Below are positions 46,922 through 58,893 of a stretch of DNA of 64,000 nt, piece after piece. The notes under the pieces were generated by a model, which saw only the letters and a program-made list of their open reading frames with translations, was not told where the DNA came from and searched no databases. The first letter of the stretch is position 1. Each line of letters opens with the position of its first letter. The position numbers and the translations under genes are program-made. Location: assembly GCF_009720385.1 (NCBI RefSeq), contig NZ_WARX01000001.1, positions 1,302,001 to 1,366,000 of the forward strand, written 5' to 3'. This DNA is from Catellatospora vulcania. GTDB taxonomy: Bacteria > Actinomycetota > Actinomycetes > Mycobacteriales > Micromonosporaceae.

Positions 46922-47437
46922 TCAGCTCGACCCGAGGCTGGTGCGCAGGGCGCACAGCGCATAGTGGGTCCGGGACTTCACCGTGCCGACCGGCATGCCG
47001 AGCCGGCCCGCGACCTCCTGCGGTGACCGCCCGACCAGGTACACCTCGCACAGCAGGCGGCGCTGCGCCGGGCTCAGCCGCCCGAATGCCTGCCGGACGG
47101 TGTACGACGCCAGCGCGGTGCCGGTGGTGTCGTCCCGGCCGGGAATCCAGGCCATGTCGACGAGCTGGACCTCGGCCGGGCGGTGCAGCCGCCGCCGCAC
47201 ACCGTCGATGACGAGCCGTCTGGCGACGGTGAGCAGCCACCGGCGGGCGGCGTCGTTCTCGGCCGGCACCGAGTCCAGGTGCCGCCAGGCCCGCAGCATC
47301 GTCTCCTGGAGCAGGTCCTCGGCGGTCTGCCGCTGGCCGTTGGTCAGTACGAGCAGCAGGCGCAGCACGGCCGGGGCGTGGTCGGCGTGCAGGGCGGTCA
47401 GCCGTTCGGCGGCTGTCTGTTCGGGTGCCGGCAGCAC
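46922..47437 (-). CDS. ECF-family RNA polymerase sigma factor
   Basis: 171 residues; the GTG at 47437 follows GGGGGAA. Region 2 is LLVLTNGQRQTAEDLLQETMLRAWRH, here QTAEDLLQETMLRAW, with the linker ARRWLLTVARRLVIDG. Region 4 is LSPAQRRLLCEVYLVGRSPQEVAGRLGMPVGTVKSR, here VGRSPQEVAGRLGMPVGTVK. No anti-sigma factor is adjacent. It is flanked by two SARP genes on the same strand, an unusual grouping of three regulators. Confidence 0.92.
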   Translation of the reverse strand: MLPAPEQTAAERLTALHADHAPAVLRLLLVLTNGQRQTAEDLLQETMLRAWRHLDSVPAENDAARRWLLTVARRLVIDGVRRRLHRPAEVQLVDMAWIPGRDDTTGTALASYTVRQAFGRLSPAQRRLLCEVYLVGRSPQEVAGRLGMPVGTVKSRTHYALCALRTSLGSS

Positions 47438-47601
47438 GATGTTCCCCCAGGGGCAGGTGCAACGGGTGCGTGAGGCACGAGCCTAGGAACGGTCGATGCG
47501 ATTGGACTGACGCACAAGTGCGGATTTAGTGCCGTCACCCTGTGCAATCGGTGACGGATGCGGCGTAACCGGCGCGAGCGGTTCGGCTCCGGGTGTGGCT
47601 G

Positions 47602-49473
47602 CTACCCGATGGCGCGGTGGAACTGCAGGCAGCGCAGCCGCGCTGCGGCCCGCTCGGCCGGGTCGTCGCCGTCCTCGCCGAGTTCGGTGGCGTAGGCCAG
47701 TAGCAGGTCGTGGACGTGATAGCGGCCCGGCAGGTCCTCGCTGATCAGATGTGCGCGGCTCAGCTCACCGATCAGGGTCCGCCCGGTGCGCAGCGCGACA
47801 CCGGCCAGGGCCGCCGCTGCCGGGATCGAGATGTCGGGGCCGGGATGCAGCGGCAGCAGCCGGAACAGCCGGGCCGCCGGGGACGACAACGCCTGGTAGG
47901 ACCAGGAGAAGACGGCACGCAGGCCGGTCCACGGGTCATCGCCGTCGAAGCCGTCCAGGCGGCCCGGCGGGGCCAGCTCCGCGGCGAGCTGCGCCGGCGG
48001 CGGGTGCGGCAGGCTCGCCGCGCGGGCGGCCACCACGGCCAGCGCCAGCGGCAGCCGCCCGCAGCCGTCGACGATCGCGTCGACCGCGGCAGTGTCCGCC
48101 GACACCCGGCCCGCGCCGAGCATCCCTGACAGCATCGTGCGCGCCTCGCCGGCGCTCGGCAGGCCGACCGGCAGCGGGTGGGCGCCGGCCGTTGTCTGCA
48201 ACGCCGTGAGCCGGCTGCGGCTGGTGACGATCGTCAGGCAGCCGGGGCCGCCCGGCAGCAGGTGCCGGACCTGCTCGGCGTCACGGCAGTTGTCGAGCAC
48301 GATCAGCAGGCGCCGGCCGGCGAGCCTGCTGCGGTACATGCCCGCCTGGGCATGCAGCTCGGCGGGGATGCCCTGCCGGGGCACGCCCAGCGAGCCGAGG
48401 AATCCGCGCAGCGCCTCCGCCGGGCTCATCGCCGGCTCGCGCCCGTAGCCGCGAAGGTCGACGTACAGCTGCCCGTCCGGGTAACCGGCGGCGAACTCGT
48501 GCGCGAGACGGACCGCGAGGGCGGTCTTGCCGACCCCGGGCATGCCGTCGACAGCGAGCACGGCCGACCCGCCCGGACGCGCGACGGCGACGCGGGCGTC
48601 GGCGAGCAGATCGTCGCGACCGCTGAAGGACGGCAGGTCCGGCGGCAGCTGCGCGGGCCGGGGCAGCGGCGACGGCGACTCGGGCCCGGCCGGCCGGGTG
48701 CGCTGGTGCAGCAGCCGGTCGTACGCCTGCCGCAGCTCCTCACCCGGCTCGACGCCCAGCTCGTCGCCGAGCCGTCGGCGCACCACCCGGTACATCTCGA
48801 CGGCCTCGGCCTGCCGGCCGTCGGCGGCCAGCGCCAGCAGCAGCCGGCTCTGCAACGACTCGTCGAGCGGGTGCTGCTCGGCGGCCTGCCGCAGCGGCGC
48901 CAGCACCTCGCTCAACCGGCCGCAGCGCTCGGCGGCGTCGGCCGCCTCGCGCACCACCCCGGCCCGCTCGGCCTCCACGGCCAGGAACGCGGGATGGCGT
49001 CGGGAGGCCGGTTCCAGGCCCGCGGCGCACCGGCCCCGCCACAGCCGCAGCGCGTCCAGGCAGTGCCGCAGCGCCGACTCCGGGTCGCCGTCCTGCACAC
49101 TGCGGCTCGCCAGCCTGCTCAGCGACCGGAACTTCAGCAGGTCGAGGGACTGCTCGTCGACGCGCAGCCGGTAGGTCGACAGCTCCCGGACGATGTGCCG
49201 GCCCGCCGACCGGGTGGGCAGGCCGGGTTCGAGCAGCCGGCGCAGCGCACCGACGTGCCGGTGCACGACGTTGGCGGCGCTGGCCGGGGCCTGCTCGTCC
49301 CAGAGCAGCTCGACCAGCTCGGCCAGGGACACCGGCGCACCGGCCCTGGCCAGCAGCAACGCCAGCACGAGCCGCTGCTGGCGGGCACCCGGGTGCAGCT
49401 CGACGCCGGCACGCACGACCCGGATCGAGCCGAGCACCGAGAACCCGATCGTCCCGCCCGCCTCCGCTCGCAC
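47602..49473 (-). CDS. AfsR/SARP-family regulator lacking the TPR domain
   Basis: 623 residues from a GTG at 49473. DNA-binding (RQQRLVLALLLARAGAPVSLAELVELLW, here RQQRLVLALLLARAG), BTAD and NB-ARC (GMPGVGKTALAVRLA) match the neighbour at 44063-46789, clearly a paralog. The protein ends soon after the winged helix (ARLRCLQFHRAIG), about 285 residues earlier, so the TPR sensor is missing. No TPR sequence survives downstream, and the stop is clean. It is either a natural short form or an old truncation. Signal sensing may differ or be lost. Confidence 0.9.
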   Translation of the reverse strand: MRAEAGGTIGFSVLGSIRVVRAGVELHPGARQQRLVLALLLARAGAPVSLAELVELLWDEQAPASAANVVHRHVGALRRLLEPGLPTRSAGRHIVRELSTYRLRVDEQSLDLLKFRSLSRLASRSVQDGDPESALRHCLDALRLWRGRCAAGLEPASRRHPAFLAVEAERAGVVREAADAAERCGRLSEVLAPLRQAAEQHPLDESLQSRLLLALAADGRQAEAVEMYRVVRRRLGDELGVEPGEELRQAYDRLLHQRTRPAGPESPSPLPRPAQLPPDLPSFSGRDDLLADARVAVARPGGSAVLAVDGMPGVGKTALAVRLAHEFAAGYPDGQLYVDLRGYGREPAMSPAEALRGFLGSLGVPRQGIPAELHAQAGMYRSRLAGRRLLIVLDNCRDAEQVRHLLPGGPGCLTIVTSRSRLTALQTTAGAHPLPVGLPSAGEARTMLSGMLGAGRVSADTAAVDAIVDGCGRLPLALAVVAARAASLPHPPPAQLAAELAPPGRLDGFDGDDPWTGLRAVFSWSYQALSSPAARLFRLLPLHPGPDISIPAAAALAGVALRTGRTLIGELSRAHLISEDLPGRYHVHDLLLAYATELGEDGDDPAERAAARLRCLQFHRAIG

Positions 49474-49564
49474 GCCGGCAACCGTAACCGGCCGATCCGC
49501 GACCCGATCGAGGCGGTCTTCGCGAACCGTGATCCCTGCTCGACGTCGGTCGGGCGGGGATTGT

Positions 49565-50392
49565 TCAGGCGGTGACGGTCGGCCGGGGTGCGCTGCGCCG
49601 CGGCGGCCAGGGGATGATCGGCGAGGTGGCCTTCCGGTAGTCGGCGTACTCCGGGTAGCGGGACACGGTGATGCTCTCCGTGAAGACTGTCGAACCGACG
49701 AACAGAGCGGTGAGCAGCACCGGGCCGATGACCGTCCACTCCAGCACCGAACCGGCCGCGGCGGCCCCGAAGCCGAACACCACCCACCACTGCGCCTGTT
49801 CGAAGAAGTAGTTCGGATGGCGCGAGTACCGGAACAGGCCGGAGCGCAGGAAGCGCGACTCGGGCTGCCTGCCCTCGGCGAGCGCGGCGTGCTTGCGCCG
49901 GTGGAAGTCCCACTGCTGCTGGTCGGCGACGGTCTCCCCGGCCAGCAGCCCCAGGAAGACGACTGCGAGCACGGCGTCGACGACGCCGAACGGCCGGGAG
50001 TGCGTCAGCGCCGTGTACGCCGGCAGCGTGATCAGCAGCAGGATGATGTTCTGGTACACCGTGATGAACAGCAGGTTGAACAGCTGGAACTGCCACCGTG
50101 ACAGCCGGGCGCGCAGGATCGGCCAGCGGTAGTCCTCGCCGCCGGGGGCGTAACCGCCGCGCCGGGCGAAGTTGAACGTCAACCGGGCCCCCCACAGCAG
50201 CACCACCACCGCGAGCACGTTCAACCGGACGTCGGCGAAATCGGCTGCGGCGGCGAACACCGCGACATACACCACCGGGACGATCGACCAGATCCGGTCC
50301 ACCCACGAATGCTCGCCGCTGACCAGTGAGGCGAGCCAGGTCGCGGCGCAGACGGCCGCGCAGATCCACAGACAGACGATGAGGGCGTCCAT
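49565..50392 (-). CDS. DUF1295 membrane protein (steroid 5-alpha-reductase fold)
   Basis: 275 residues; ATG 50392 is the first good start. Six or seven membrane spans and the C-terminal motif LFRYSRHPNYFFEQ with YPEYADYRKATSPIIPW identify the DUF1295/3-oxo-5-alpha-steroid 4-dehydrogenase-like family. The cofactor is presumably NADPH, bound near the RHPNYF motif. Substrate unknown, possibly a lipid. Confidence 0.88.
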   Translation of the reverse strand: MDALIVCLWICAAVCAATWLASLVSGEHSWVDRIWSIVPVVYVAVFAAAADFADVRLNVLAVVVLLWGARLTFNFARRGGYAPGGEDYRWPILRARLSRWQFQLFNLLFITVYQNIILLLITLPAYTALTHSRPFGVVDAVLAVVFLGLLAGETVADQQQWDFHRRKHAALAEGRQPESRFLRSGLFRYSRHPNYFFEQAQWWVVFGFGAAAAGSVLEWTVIGPVLLTALFVGSTVFTESITVSRYPEYADYRKATSPIIPWPPRRSAPRPTVTA

Positions 50393-50728
50393 GATCGGGG
50401 ACTGTAGCGGTCCGGGTCCGGTCCCGGTAGCGGCCACGAAGCCAGAGCGGTATCCCGGCTGCGCGTGGGGTTCGGTCAGCACCGGCCGGGCCGGCGGCTG
50501 ACTCGGGACCACCGGAGGACGCGGACGCTCAGGCCGTCATGGCCGGGTTTGCACACGCCAGGAGGCAGGGAGCATCGACGTGTTTCGGTCTTGCTCGGCC
50601 TTCCTGTCCGAATCCGGGGGCCTGTTCCGGCCCGGCGAGACCACATCGGGTCCTGCCAACGCTTGCTCATTAGCTGTCGCACAGCGCATAGTTCGAGGTA
50701 AGCCGCCCCCTTAGTAAGGAATACCACC
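50393..50728. promoter_or_regulatory. 336-bp intergenic region with a sigma-70-like promoter
   Basis: No gene is seen. TTGCTC at 50663-50668 and CATAGT at 50687-50692 are 18 bp apart and precede the 97-residue gene by 36 bp, matching a housekeeping promoter. The start of this gene has AAGGA upstream. Confidence 0.45.
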
Positions 50729-51022
50729 GTGCCTGCTGAGACTTTTCCCCCCGCGCGTCCCGATATGACCACCTTGACGGAGATGACGCACGAGGCAATG
50801 GTGGCGCTGTGGCAGCAGGGCCTCGTCACGCCGATGTCCTCGACGATCAACACGATCGCCAAGACCGACGGCAGCTGGTGGACCGAGAGCCAGGGCGCTT
50901 GGCAGCGGGTTCCGCAGAGCGAGCGCAATCAGAGCCTCGACTACCACCACGAGCGCTTCGGATCGGTCTGCCAGGCCAAGGGCCCGGCGGCAGTGAACCC
51001 GGTCTTCGGCAAGATCGCATAA
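50729..51022 (+). CDS. hypothetical protein, 97 residues
   Basis: GTG 50729 has AAGGA 9 bp upstream; an internal ATG at 50765 is an alternative. The sequence EMTHEAMVALWQQGLVTPMSS and SWWTESQGAWQRVP is not recognised. It has no signal peptide, one cysteine and no clear fold. A consensus-like promoter and good codon bias support a real gene. Confidence 0.65.
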   Translation: MPAETFPPARPDMTTLTEMTHEAMVALWQQGLVTPMSSTINTIAKTDGSWWTESQGAWQRVPQSERNQSLDYHHERFGSVCQAKGPAAVNPVFGKIA

Positions 51023-51140
51023 TCGCGGGCCTGGCACGAGGCTCAGCCGTTCGGCGCCGGGCACGGACGTGACGGTGCCCGGCGATCAGCCGAATCGGCG
51101 GCAGGCCGGGCGCTGACCGGCGACTACGCTCCCGATCACC

Positions 51141-53732
51141 ATGACCGACCTGATCTCCCCGAGCCCCACCACACGGCGCTCACCGCTGCGGCGCCCGGCC
51201 GTCCGCGCCACCGCCGCGGCGCTCGCCGTGCTCGCCCTCATCGTCGCGGCCGGCGCGACCTGGGACCCCTCCGGTCTGCTGGCCCCCGTCGGCGGTCGCG
51301 GCCTGCCACCGGCGGGCGCCGGCGGCGTGTACCGGTGGGCTCCGCTGCTGATCGGCCTGCCGATCCTGCTCGCCGCCACCGCCGCGCCGATCCTCCTGAT
51401 CGGCGGTAGCCGGGTGCGGCGGCCGGGATGGTGGGTCTTCCTCGTCACCTGGGCCGCGGTCGTCGCCGCGGCCGCCCTGGCCACCGCCGTCACCGGCCTG
51501 GCCGCCGCCGCCCCGCTGACCGGCCCGCACCTGTCCATCGGGGCGGCGCTGCGGTTCGCCTTCGGCATCAGCGGGTTCGCCGCGATGAAGTTCCTGCTCG
51601 TCGGCCCGCTGGTCGCCGCCGTGGCAGCGCTCGCGCGCCGCCTCGGCCCGCCGGACGCGGTCACGCCCGAAACCGATCAGGACCGGCCCGCCTCCGGCAC
51701 ACGCACAGCCGTGGCGATCATGTTCGTGGTCGGGTCGCTGACCGCGGTCACCTTCGGCGCGCAATGGTGGCGCGGCGGCCCGGCCGGCTACGCGTTCACC
51801 GAAACGCTGCTCGCTCCCAGCGCCTCCGCCGGGCCTCTCGGCCACCTGTGCGGCCTGGCCGTCTTCCTCGGCGTGTTCGGCGTGACGGTCCGGGCCCTGC
51901 AGCGGCGGCTCGCGTTTCACACGCCGCCGGCGGCAGCCGTGACGGTGTGGCTCGCCTCGACCGTCGCCGGTCTCGGCATCGGCGTGACCGGCGCCGTCAC
52001 GACCGCGCTGTCCTCCTCGGCCGGGATCGCCGACGCCGGCCCGGACAGCTGGTGGATCGCCGTCACGTTGCTCAGCGTCGGCACCGGTATCGGCTACGGC
52101 GCCACGGTCGGCCTGATCGGAGCGCTCGTCACGGCAGGGGTCTGGCGGTGGCGGCCGGCGCTTGCCGAGGCACTGCGGCCGGCGCGGCGGCGGCTGGTCG
52201 GCGCACCGGTCGTCGTGCTGCTGGCGGCGCTGCCGCTGCTGATCGGGTCGTACGCGGCGCCCGGGCCGCAACCGGTGGCACCGGTGGCCGCGTCGGCGGG
52301 TCTGGCGCGCCTGCACCTGCTTGCCGCCCCGGGCGAGGACGGTCTGCCGGTCATCGGTGACGTCACCGGCCGTCAGGTGATCCTGCGCGGCGTCAACGTG
52401 AACCAGCTGATCGACTACCACCTGCGCGATCCCGCGATCCCGGCCACGGCACCGCTCACCGACGACGACTTCGCGCAGATCGCCGCGATGGGCTTCAACG
52501 TCGTACGGCTGGGCATGTCCTGGTCCCGGCTGGAGCCGCGGCGCGGCGAATTCGATCAGGCCTACCTGCGCCAGATCAGCACGGCGGTGGCGTCGGCCAA
52601 GGCGCACGGCGTCTACGTCGTGCTGGACATGCACCAGGACGCCTGGGGCAACGCCCTGGCCCGCCCGGACGAGCAGTGCGGCGGCGGCACCAGCCCCACC
52701 ACCGGCTGGGACGGCGCACCGGCCTGGGCGACCGTCACCGACGCCACGCTGCACTGCCAGTTCCTGGCCCGTGACCTGGCCCCGGCGGTCGCGACGGCGT
52801 TCGGCAACTTCTACACCGACCGCGACGGTATCCAGACCGAACTCGTCCGCGCCTGGGCGTTCGTGGCGCGGGCGTTCGCGGACGAGCCGGCGGTCGCCGG
52901 ATACGACCTGCTCAACGAGCCCGGCATCGGCGCGAACCCGCCGATCAGCTCCGGACTGCTACTGGGCCGGTACTACGCCGCGGCCATCACCGCGATCCGG
53001 GCAGCCGAGCAGGCCGGGCAGGGCTTCGCACACCTGGCCTTCTTCGAGCCGAGCGTGCTCTGGTCGGGGCTGGCCTTCGACGTGGCGCCGCCGCCGGGCT
53101 TCACCGACGACCGGCAGCTGGTGTTCGCGCCGCACCCGTACAGCGAGTCGATCACGATGGATCAGAGCTTCGGCCTGACCATCGCGTCGATCGAGCGGAA
53201 CCTGGCCGTGTCGGCGCAAGCCGCGGCCTTCTACGGAGCGGCGTACTGGCCCGGTGAGTGGGGCTGGTTCGGCGACCCGGCTGTGGACGGAGCGAAGGTG
53301 GCGCGCTTCGGCGCGGCCCAGGACCGGCTCGGCATCGGCGGCGCGTTCTGGGTGTGGAAGCAGGGCTGCGGCTCGCCGGAGACCGGACCCGACGCGAAGA
53401 CGTCAGGCAACCTCGCCAAAATCGACTGTGCGACCGGTGCCGCGATCGCACCGCCCACCGGCTTCAGCCGGCCCCTGACCCGGGCATACCCGCGGGCGTT
53501 CCCCGGCCGCCTCGACAAGCTCGAAGCCGGCCCCGCCGACGGCGGGCTCACGTTCGCCGCGACGGCCGACACGCAGGGCGTGAACTGCCAACTCGACATC
53601 TGGGTGCCCGGCCAGGCACAGCCCCGGCTCGCCACCCAGGGCGTCGACGGGGCGGCGGCGGTGCAGGTGCCCGGCGGCTGGCAGATCACCGGCTGCGCCC
53701 ACGGCACGTACACGGTCACCGTCACGCGCTGA
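51141..53732 (+). CDS. GH5-type glycoside hydrolase with N-terminal membrane domain
   Basis: 863 residues. The first 380 residues form about eight hydrophobic spans (LAVLALIVAAGATW, LIGLPILLAATAAPILLI and others). After that comes a GH5 (beta/alpha)8 barrel like endoglycosylceramidases: RGVNVNQLIDYH, then GFNVVRLGMSWSRLEP, VVLDMHQDAWG, the acid/base Glu in YDLLNEPG and the nucleophile Glu in YWPGEWGWFG. Fusing a polytopic membrane domain to a secreted GH5 is unusual and would hold the enzyme at the cell surface. A beta-rich tail ends the protein. The glycan specificity is not clear. Confidence 0.88.
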   Translation: MTDLISPSPTTRRSPLRRPAVRATAAALAVLALIVAAGATWDPSGLLAPVGGRGLPPAGAGGVYRWAPLLIGLPILLAATAAPILLIGGSRVRRPGWWVFLVTWAAVVAAAALATAVTGLAAAAPLTGPHLSIGAALRFAFGISGFAAMKFLLVGPLVAAVAALARRLGPPDAVTPETDQDRPASGTRTAVAIMFVVGSLTAVTFGAQWWRGGPAGYAFTETLLAPSASAGPLGHLCGLAVFLGVFGVTVRALQRRLAFHTPPAAAVTVWLASTVAGLGIGVTGAVTTALSSSAGIADAGPDSWWIAVTLLSVGTGIGYGATVGLIGALVTAGVWRWRPALAEALRPARRRLVGAPVVVLLAALPLLIGSYAAPGPQPVAPVAASAGLARLHLLAAPGEDGLPVIGDVTGRQVILRGVNVNQLIDYHLRDPAIPATAPLTDDDFAQIAAMGFNVVRLGMSWSRLEPRRGEFDQAYLRQISTAVASAKAHGVYVVLDMHQDAWGNALARPDEQCGGGTSPTTGWDGAPAWATVTDATLHCQFLARDLAPAVATAFGNFYTDRDGIQTELVRAWAFVARAFADEPAVAGYDLLNEPGIGANPPISSGLLLGRYYAAAITAIRAAEQAGQGFAHLAFFEPSVLWSGLAFDVAPPPGFTDDRQLVFAPHPYSESITMDQSFGLTIASIERNLAVSAQAAAFYGAAYWPGEWGWFGDPAVDGAKVARFGAAQDRLGIGGAFWVWKQGCGSPETGPDAKTSGNLAKIDCATGAAIAPPTGFSRPLTRAYPRAFPGRLDKLEAGPADGGLTFAATADTQGVNCQLDIWVPGQAQPRLATQGVDGAAAVQVPGGWQITGCAHGTYTVTVTR

Positions 53733-53766
53733 CCGCCAAGCCGCCGCGCAGGCCTGCGCAGACGAC

Positions 53767-53800
53767 GGCGGGGGTGCCGGCACACGCCGGCACCCCCGCC
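53767..53800. terminator. bidirectional terminator with T-tract
   Basis: GGCGGGGGTGCCGGC, an ACAC loop and a perfect complement, followed by GTTTTG, lie between the GH5 gene and the convergent xylanase. Confidence 0.85.
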
Positions 53801-53811
53801 GTTTTGCGGGG

Positions 53812-56232
<2,421 letters not shown>

Positions 56233-57396
56233 ATGCGCAGACGCACCTCCGTCGCCACGGCCGCCGCGGCGGCCGTCCTGGCCGCCGTCGGCACCGGCGT
56301 GATCACCGCACTTCCCTCGTACGCCGCCACCGGCTGCCGCGTCGCCTACACCGTCAGCAACCAGTGGCCGGGCGGCTTCGGCGCCTCCGTCGCCGTCACC
56401 AACCTCGGCGACCCGATCAACGGCTGGACGCTGGCCTGGTCCTACTCCGCCGGACAGCAGGTCACCCAGTACTGGAGCACCGCGCTCACCCAGAGCGGCT
56501 CGCAGGTCACCGCCCGCAACGTCGACTACAACGGCTCACTGGGCACCGGCGCGAGCACGTCGTTCGGCTTCAACGGCTCCTGGACGGGCAGCAATCCCGT
56601 GCCCACGAGCTTCACCCTCAACGGCGTCGCCTGCACCGGCGGCGTCTCCAACTCGCCCAGCCCGTCCCGCTCGGTCACCCCGTCACCGTCGCGCTCGGTC
56701 ACCCCGTCGCCGTCGCCGTCGTCCGGCAGCGGCACGCCGGGCGTGCCGTCCGACGCCGTCTGGTCCGCATCCGGCCAGTGGGACACCTGGGTCAACAACG
56801 GCTACACCGTCTACAACAACATCTGGGGCTCTGGCGCCGGATCGCAGACCGTCTGGGCCCGCTCCGGCACCAACTGGGGCGTGATCGCCAACCACCCCCG
56901 GACCTCGGGCGTGAAGTCCTACCCGCACACCGTCAAGGGCTCGGTCAACCGCACCGTCAGCTCGCTGGCCAGCCTCACCAGCTCGTTCAACGTCAGCGTG
57001 CCCACCGACGGCGACTACTCCACGACCTACGACATCTGGGCCAACAACTGGGCCTACGAAGTGATGCTGTGGATGAACTGGAACGGCGCGGTCGGGCCGA
57101 TCGCCGAGCAGTACGACGCCAACGGCGCCGTGCCGGCGTTCCGCAACGTCAGCCTCGGCGGGCACACCTGGAACATCTACCGGGGCTCCAACGGCGCCAA
57201 CGCGGTGTTCTCGTTCCTGCGTACCAGCAAGACCAACTCGGGCACGGTCGACATCCGCGCCATCATGAACTGGCTGCGCACCCAGAACTGGTGGGGCGAC
57301 GTGACCGTGGGCGAGGCCCAGTTCGGCTTCGAGATCAGCGGGACCGGCGGCTCGGCCGCGTTCACCGACAACAGCTTCTCCATCGCGTGGAGCTGA
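56233..57396 (+). CDS. secreted GH12 endoglucanase with N-terminal CBM2
   Basis: 387 residues from ATG 56233 (AAGGG upstream). The signal peptide is followed by a cellulose-binding CBM2 domain, about 35-135 (CRVAYTVSNQWPGGFGASVAVTNLG, here YTVSNQWPGGFGASV). A Ser/Pro/Thr linker (SPSRSVTPSPSRSVTPSP) leads to the GH12 catalytic domain. The nucleophile Glu is in WAYEVMLWMNW and the acid/base Glu in QFGFEISG. It acts on cellulose or glucans outside the cell. It is divergent from the xylanase and shares its regulatory region. Confidence 0.94.
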   Translation: MRRRTSVATAAAAAVLAAVGTGVITALPSYAATGCRVAYTVSNQWPGGFGASVAVTNLGDPINGWTLAWSYSAGQQVTQYWSTALTQSGSQVTARNVDYNGSLGTGASTSFGFNGSWTGSNPVPTSFTLNGVACTGGVSNSPSPSRSVTPSPSRSVTPSPSPSSGSGTPGVPSDAVWSASGQWDTWVNNGYTVYNNIWGSGAGSQTVWARSGTNWGVIANHPRTSGVKSYPHTVKGSVNRTVSSLASLTSSFNVSVPTDGDYSTTYDIWANNWAYEVMLWMNWNGAVGPIAEQYDANGAVPAFRNVSLGGHTWNIYRGSNGANAVFSFLRTSKTNSGTVDIRAIMNWLRTQNWWGDVTVGEAQFGFEISGTGGSAAFTDNSFSIAWS

Positions 57397-57404
57397 CGGT
57401 CTGA

Positions 57405-57434
57405 GGTGTCCGCCCGGTCCGCCGGGCGGACACC
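57405..57434. terminator. bidirectional terminator
   Basis: GGTGTCCGCCCGG, loop TCCG and a perfect complement lie between the GH12 gene and the convergent LysR gene. Confidence 0.8.
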
Positions 57435-57438
57435 GCGC

Positions 57439-58326
57439 CTACCCGGCGGCCAGCGCGTCCACGGCCGCCTGGACGAAGGCGTGGACCAGCGTGGTCTCGC
57501 CGGCGCTGCGCCACACCGGCGCATACCGCAGGATCGGGCTGTCGGTGATGGGCAGGAAGACCAGATCGCGGCGCACCCGGGAAGCGGCCGCCCACGCACC
57601 GATCGGCGAGACGACACCGCCCGCCCCGACCGCCGTGAAAGCCTCCTCGAGGGTGGCCACGGCGGTCCCGCGCCGGATCGGCCGCCCCGCCGGGGTCACC
57701 GCCGGGGTGTGCGCATGCCAGACGTACTCCGGGATCGGCCCCTCGACGTCCACCACCAGGTGATCGCCGAGATCTTCCAGCACCACCCGGTCCCGGCCGG
57801 CCAGCGGGTGATCGGCGGCGACGGCCAGCACCAGCGACTCGGAGTACACCGTCGGCCCGACGACGAGGTCGGGCTCGTGGACGGGCAGCCAGAGCAGCGC
57901 GACGTCGACCCGGCCACTGCGCAGCCCGCCGAACGGATCGGTCGGGATGACCTCGCGCATCCGCAGCTCGCACTGCGGATACCGCTGCCGGAACAGGTCG
58001 AGCACGACCGCGATCTCCCGGTGATGGGTGTCGAAGGTGCCGACAGCCAGGCTGCCGACCTGCCCGCGAGCCGTGGCGACAGCCTCCTCGACCCCGGCCA
58101 TGATCTCCCGGTAGCCCGCGTCGAGCCGCTCGCGCAGCCGCTCACCGAGCGGCGTGAGCCGCACACTGCGGCTGGTCCGCTCGAACAGGGCGCCGCCGAT
58201 GCGGCGCTCCTGCTGCTTGACCGACTGGCTGACCCGCGCCTGGGACACCCGCAGGCGCTCGGCCGTACGCCCGAAATGGAGCTCCTCGGCCAGCGCCAGG
58301 AAGATCTCGATGTCGCGCAGCTCCAC
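57439..58326 (-). CDS. LysR-family transcriptional regulator
   Basis: 295 residues; the GTG at 58326 lies behind GGGAGGAG. The helix-turn-helix is LRDIEIFLALAEELHFGRTAERLRVSQARVSQSVKQ, here HFGRTAERLRVSQARVSQ. The periplasmic-binding-like effector domain spans residues 90-290. It is convergent with the GH12 gene and far from any metabolic operon of its own, so the target is unknown. Confidence 0.92.
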   Translation of the reverse strand: MELRDIEIFLALAEELHFGRTAERLRVSQARVSQSVKQQERRIGGALFERTSRSVRLTPLGERLRERLDAGYREIMAGVEEAVATARGQVGSLAVGTFDTHHREIAVVLDLFRQRYPQCELRMREVIPTDPFGGLRSGRVDVALLWLPVHEPDLVVGPTVYSESLVLAVAADHPLAGRDRVVLEDLGDHLVVDVEGPIPEYVWHAHTPAVTPAGRPIRRGTAVATLEEAFTAVGAGGVVSPIGAWAAASRVRRDLVFLPITDSPILRYAPVWRSAGETTLVHAFVQAAVDALAAG

Positions 58327-58690
58327 CAGGTCTCCTCCCTTCGCCCACCCGCGCGTCCGCATCGCGTCCCGAACGGCGCGATCCGGAAGTCTACGGCCGT
58401 GGCGACGACCCGCCCGGTGACCGTGACCTGGACCACGACTCGCGGTACGGGGCACCTGACCTCGAACGATAACCGGGGCTTATCCCCCGATGCGATCATC
58501 GGCGTTGTTCGGCACCGCTGGTCAGGGCGATCGTGTGCTCATGAACCTCGGTTGCCACCCCTTGCGGCGAACCCATCGCTACGAGCTCGGCCCAGCTCAG
58601 GTTCCGCCCCACCCAGACCAGGCGACACGTGAAGACGACATGTACCACTTGCAAGAGATCTGTCATGAACAGTCACTGAAGGCAGCAAAG
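58327..58690. other. 364-bp intergenic region
   Basis: It contains the LysR promoter side and perhaps the promoter of the small gene at 58691. A frame to 58490 exists upstream of that gene, but its codon bias is weak before about 58640. No inverted repeat stands out. Confidence 0.4.
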
Positions 58691-58837
58691 ATGAGCACCA
58701 CAGCGAACTACCAGGCCGCAGAGCGACTCGACCTGTGGGCGCGCTCGACGGCCGACGGCTGCGAGTGGGCGCTCGCCGCCGACGGGCAGCCCGAGCACCA
58801 GTACGGCCTCGAGCTGCCGGGCGAGCTGTCCGCCTGA
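58691..58837 (+). CDS. small hypothetical protein, 48 residues
   Basis: ATG 58691 has GAAGG 8 bp upstream. The peptide MSTTANYQAAERLDLWARS, ending in QYGLELPGELSA, is not recognised; an earlier in-frame ATG at 58640 would give 65 residues. A perfect hairpin terminator just after the stop supports expression. Confidence 0.5.
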   Translation: MSTTANYQAAERLDLWARSTADGCEWALAADGQPEHQYGLELPGELSA

Positions 58838-58849
58838 CCGTTAAACGAA

Positions 58850-58880
58850 GCCACGCCGAGCTCACCGAGCTCGGCGTGGC
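58850..58880. terminator. bidirectional terminator
   Basis: GCCACGCCGAGCTC, ACC, then the exact complement; between the small gene and the convergent pectate lyase. Confidence 0.85.
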
Positions 58881-58893
58881 ATCGCTGTCGTCG

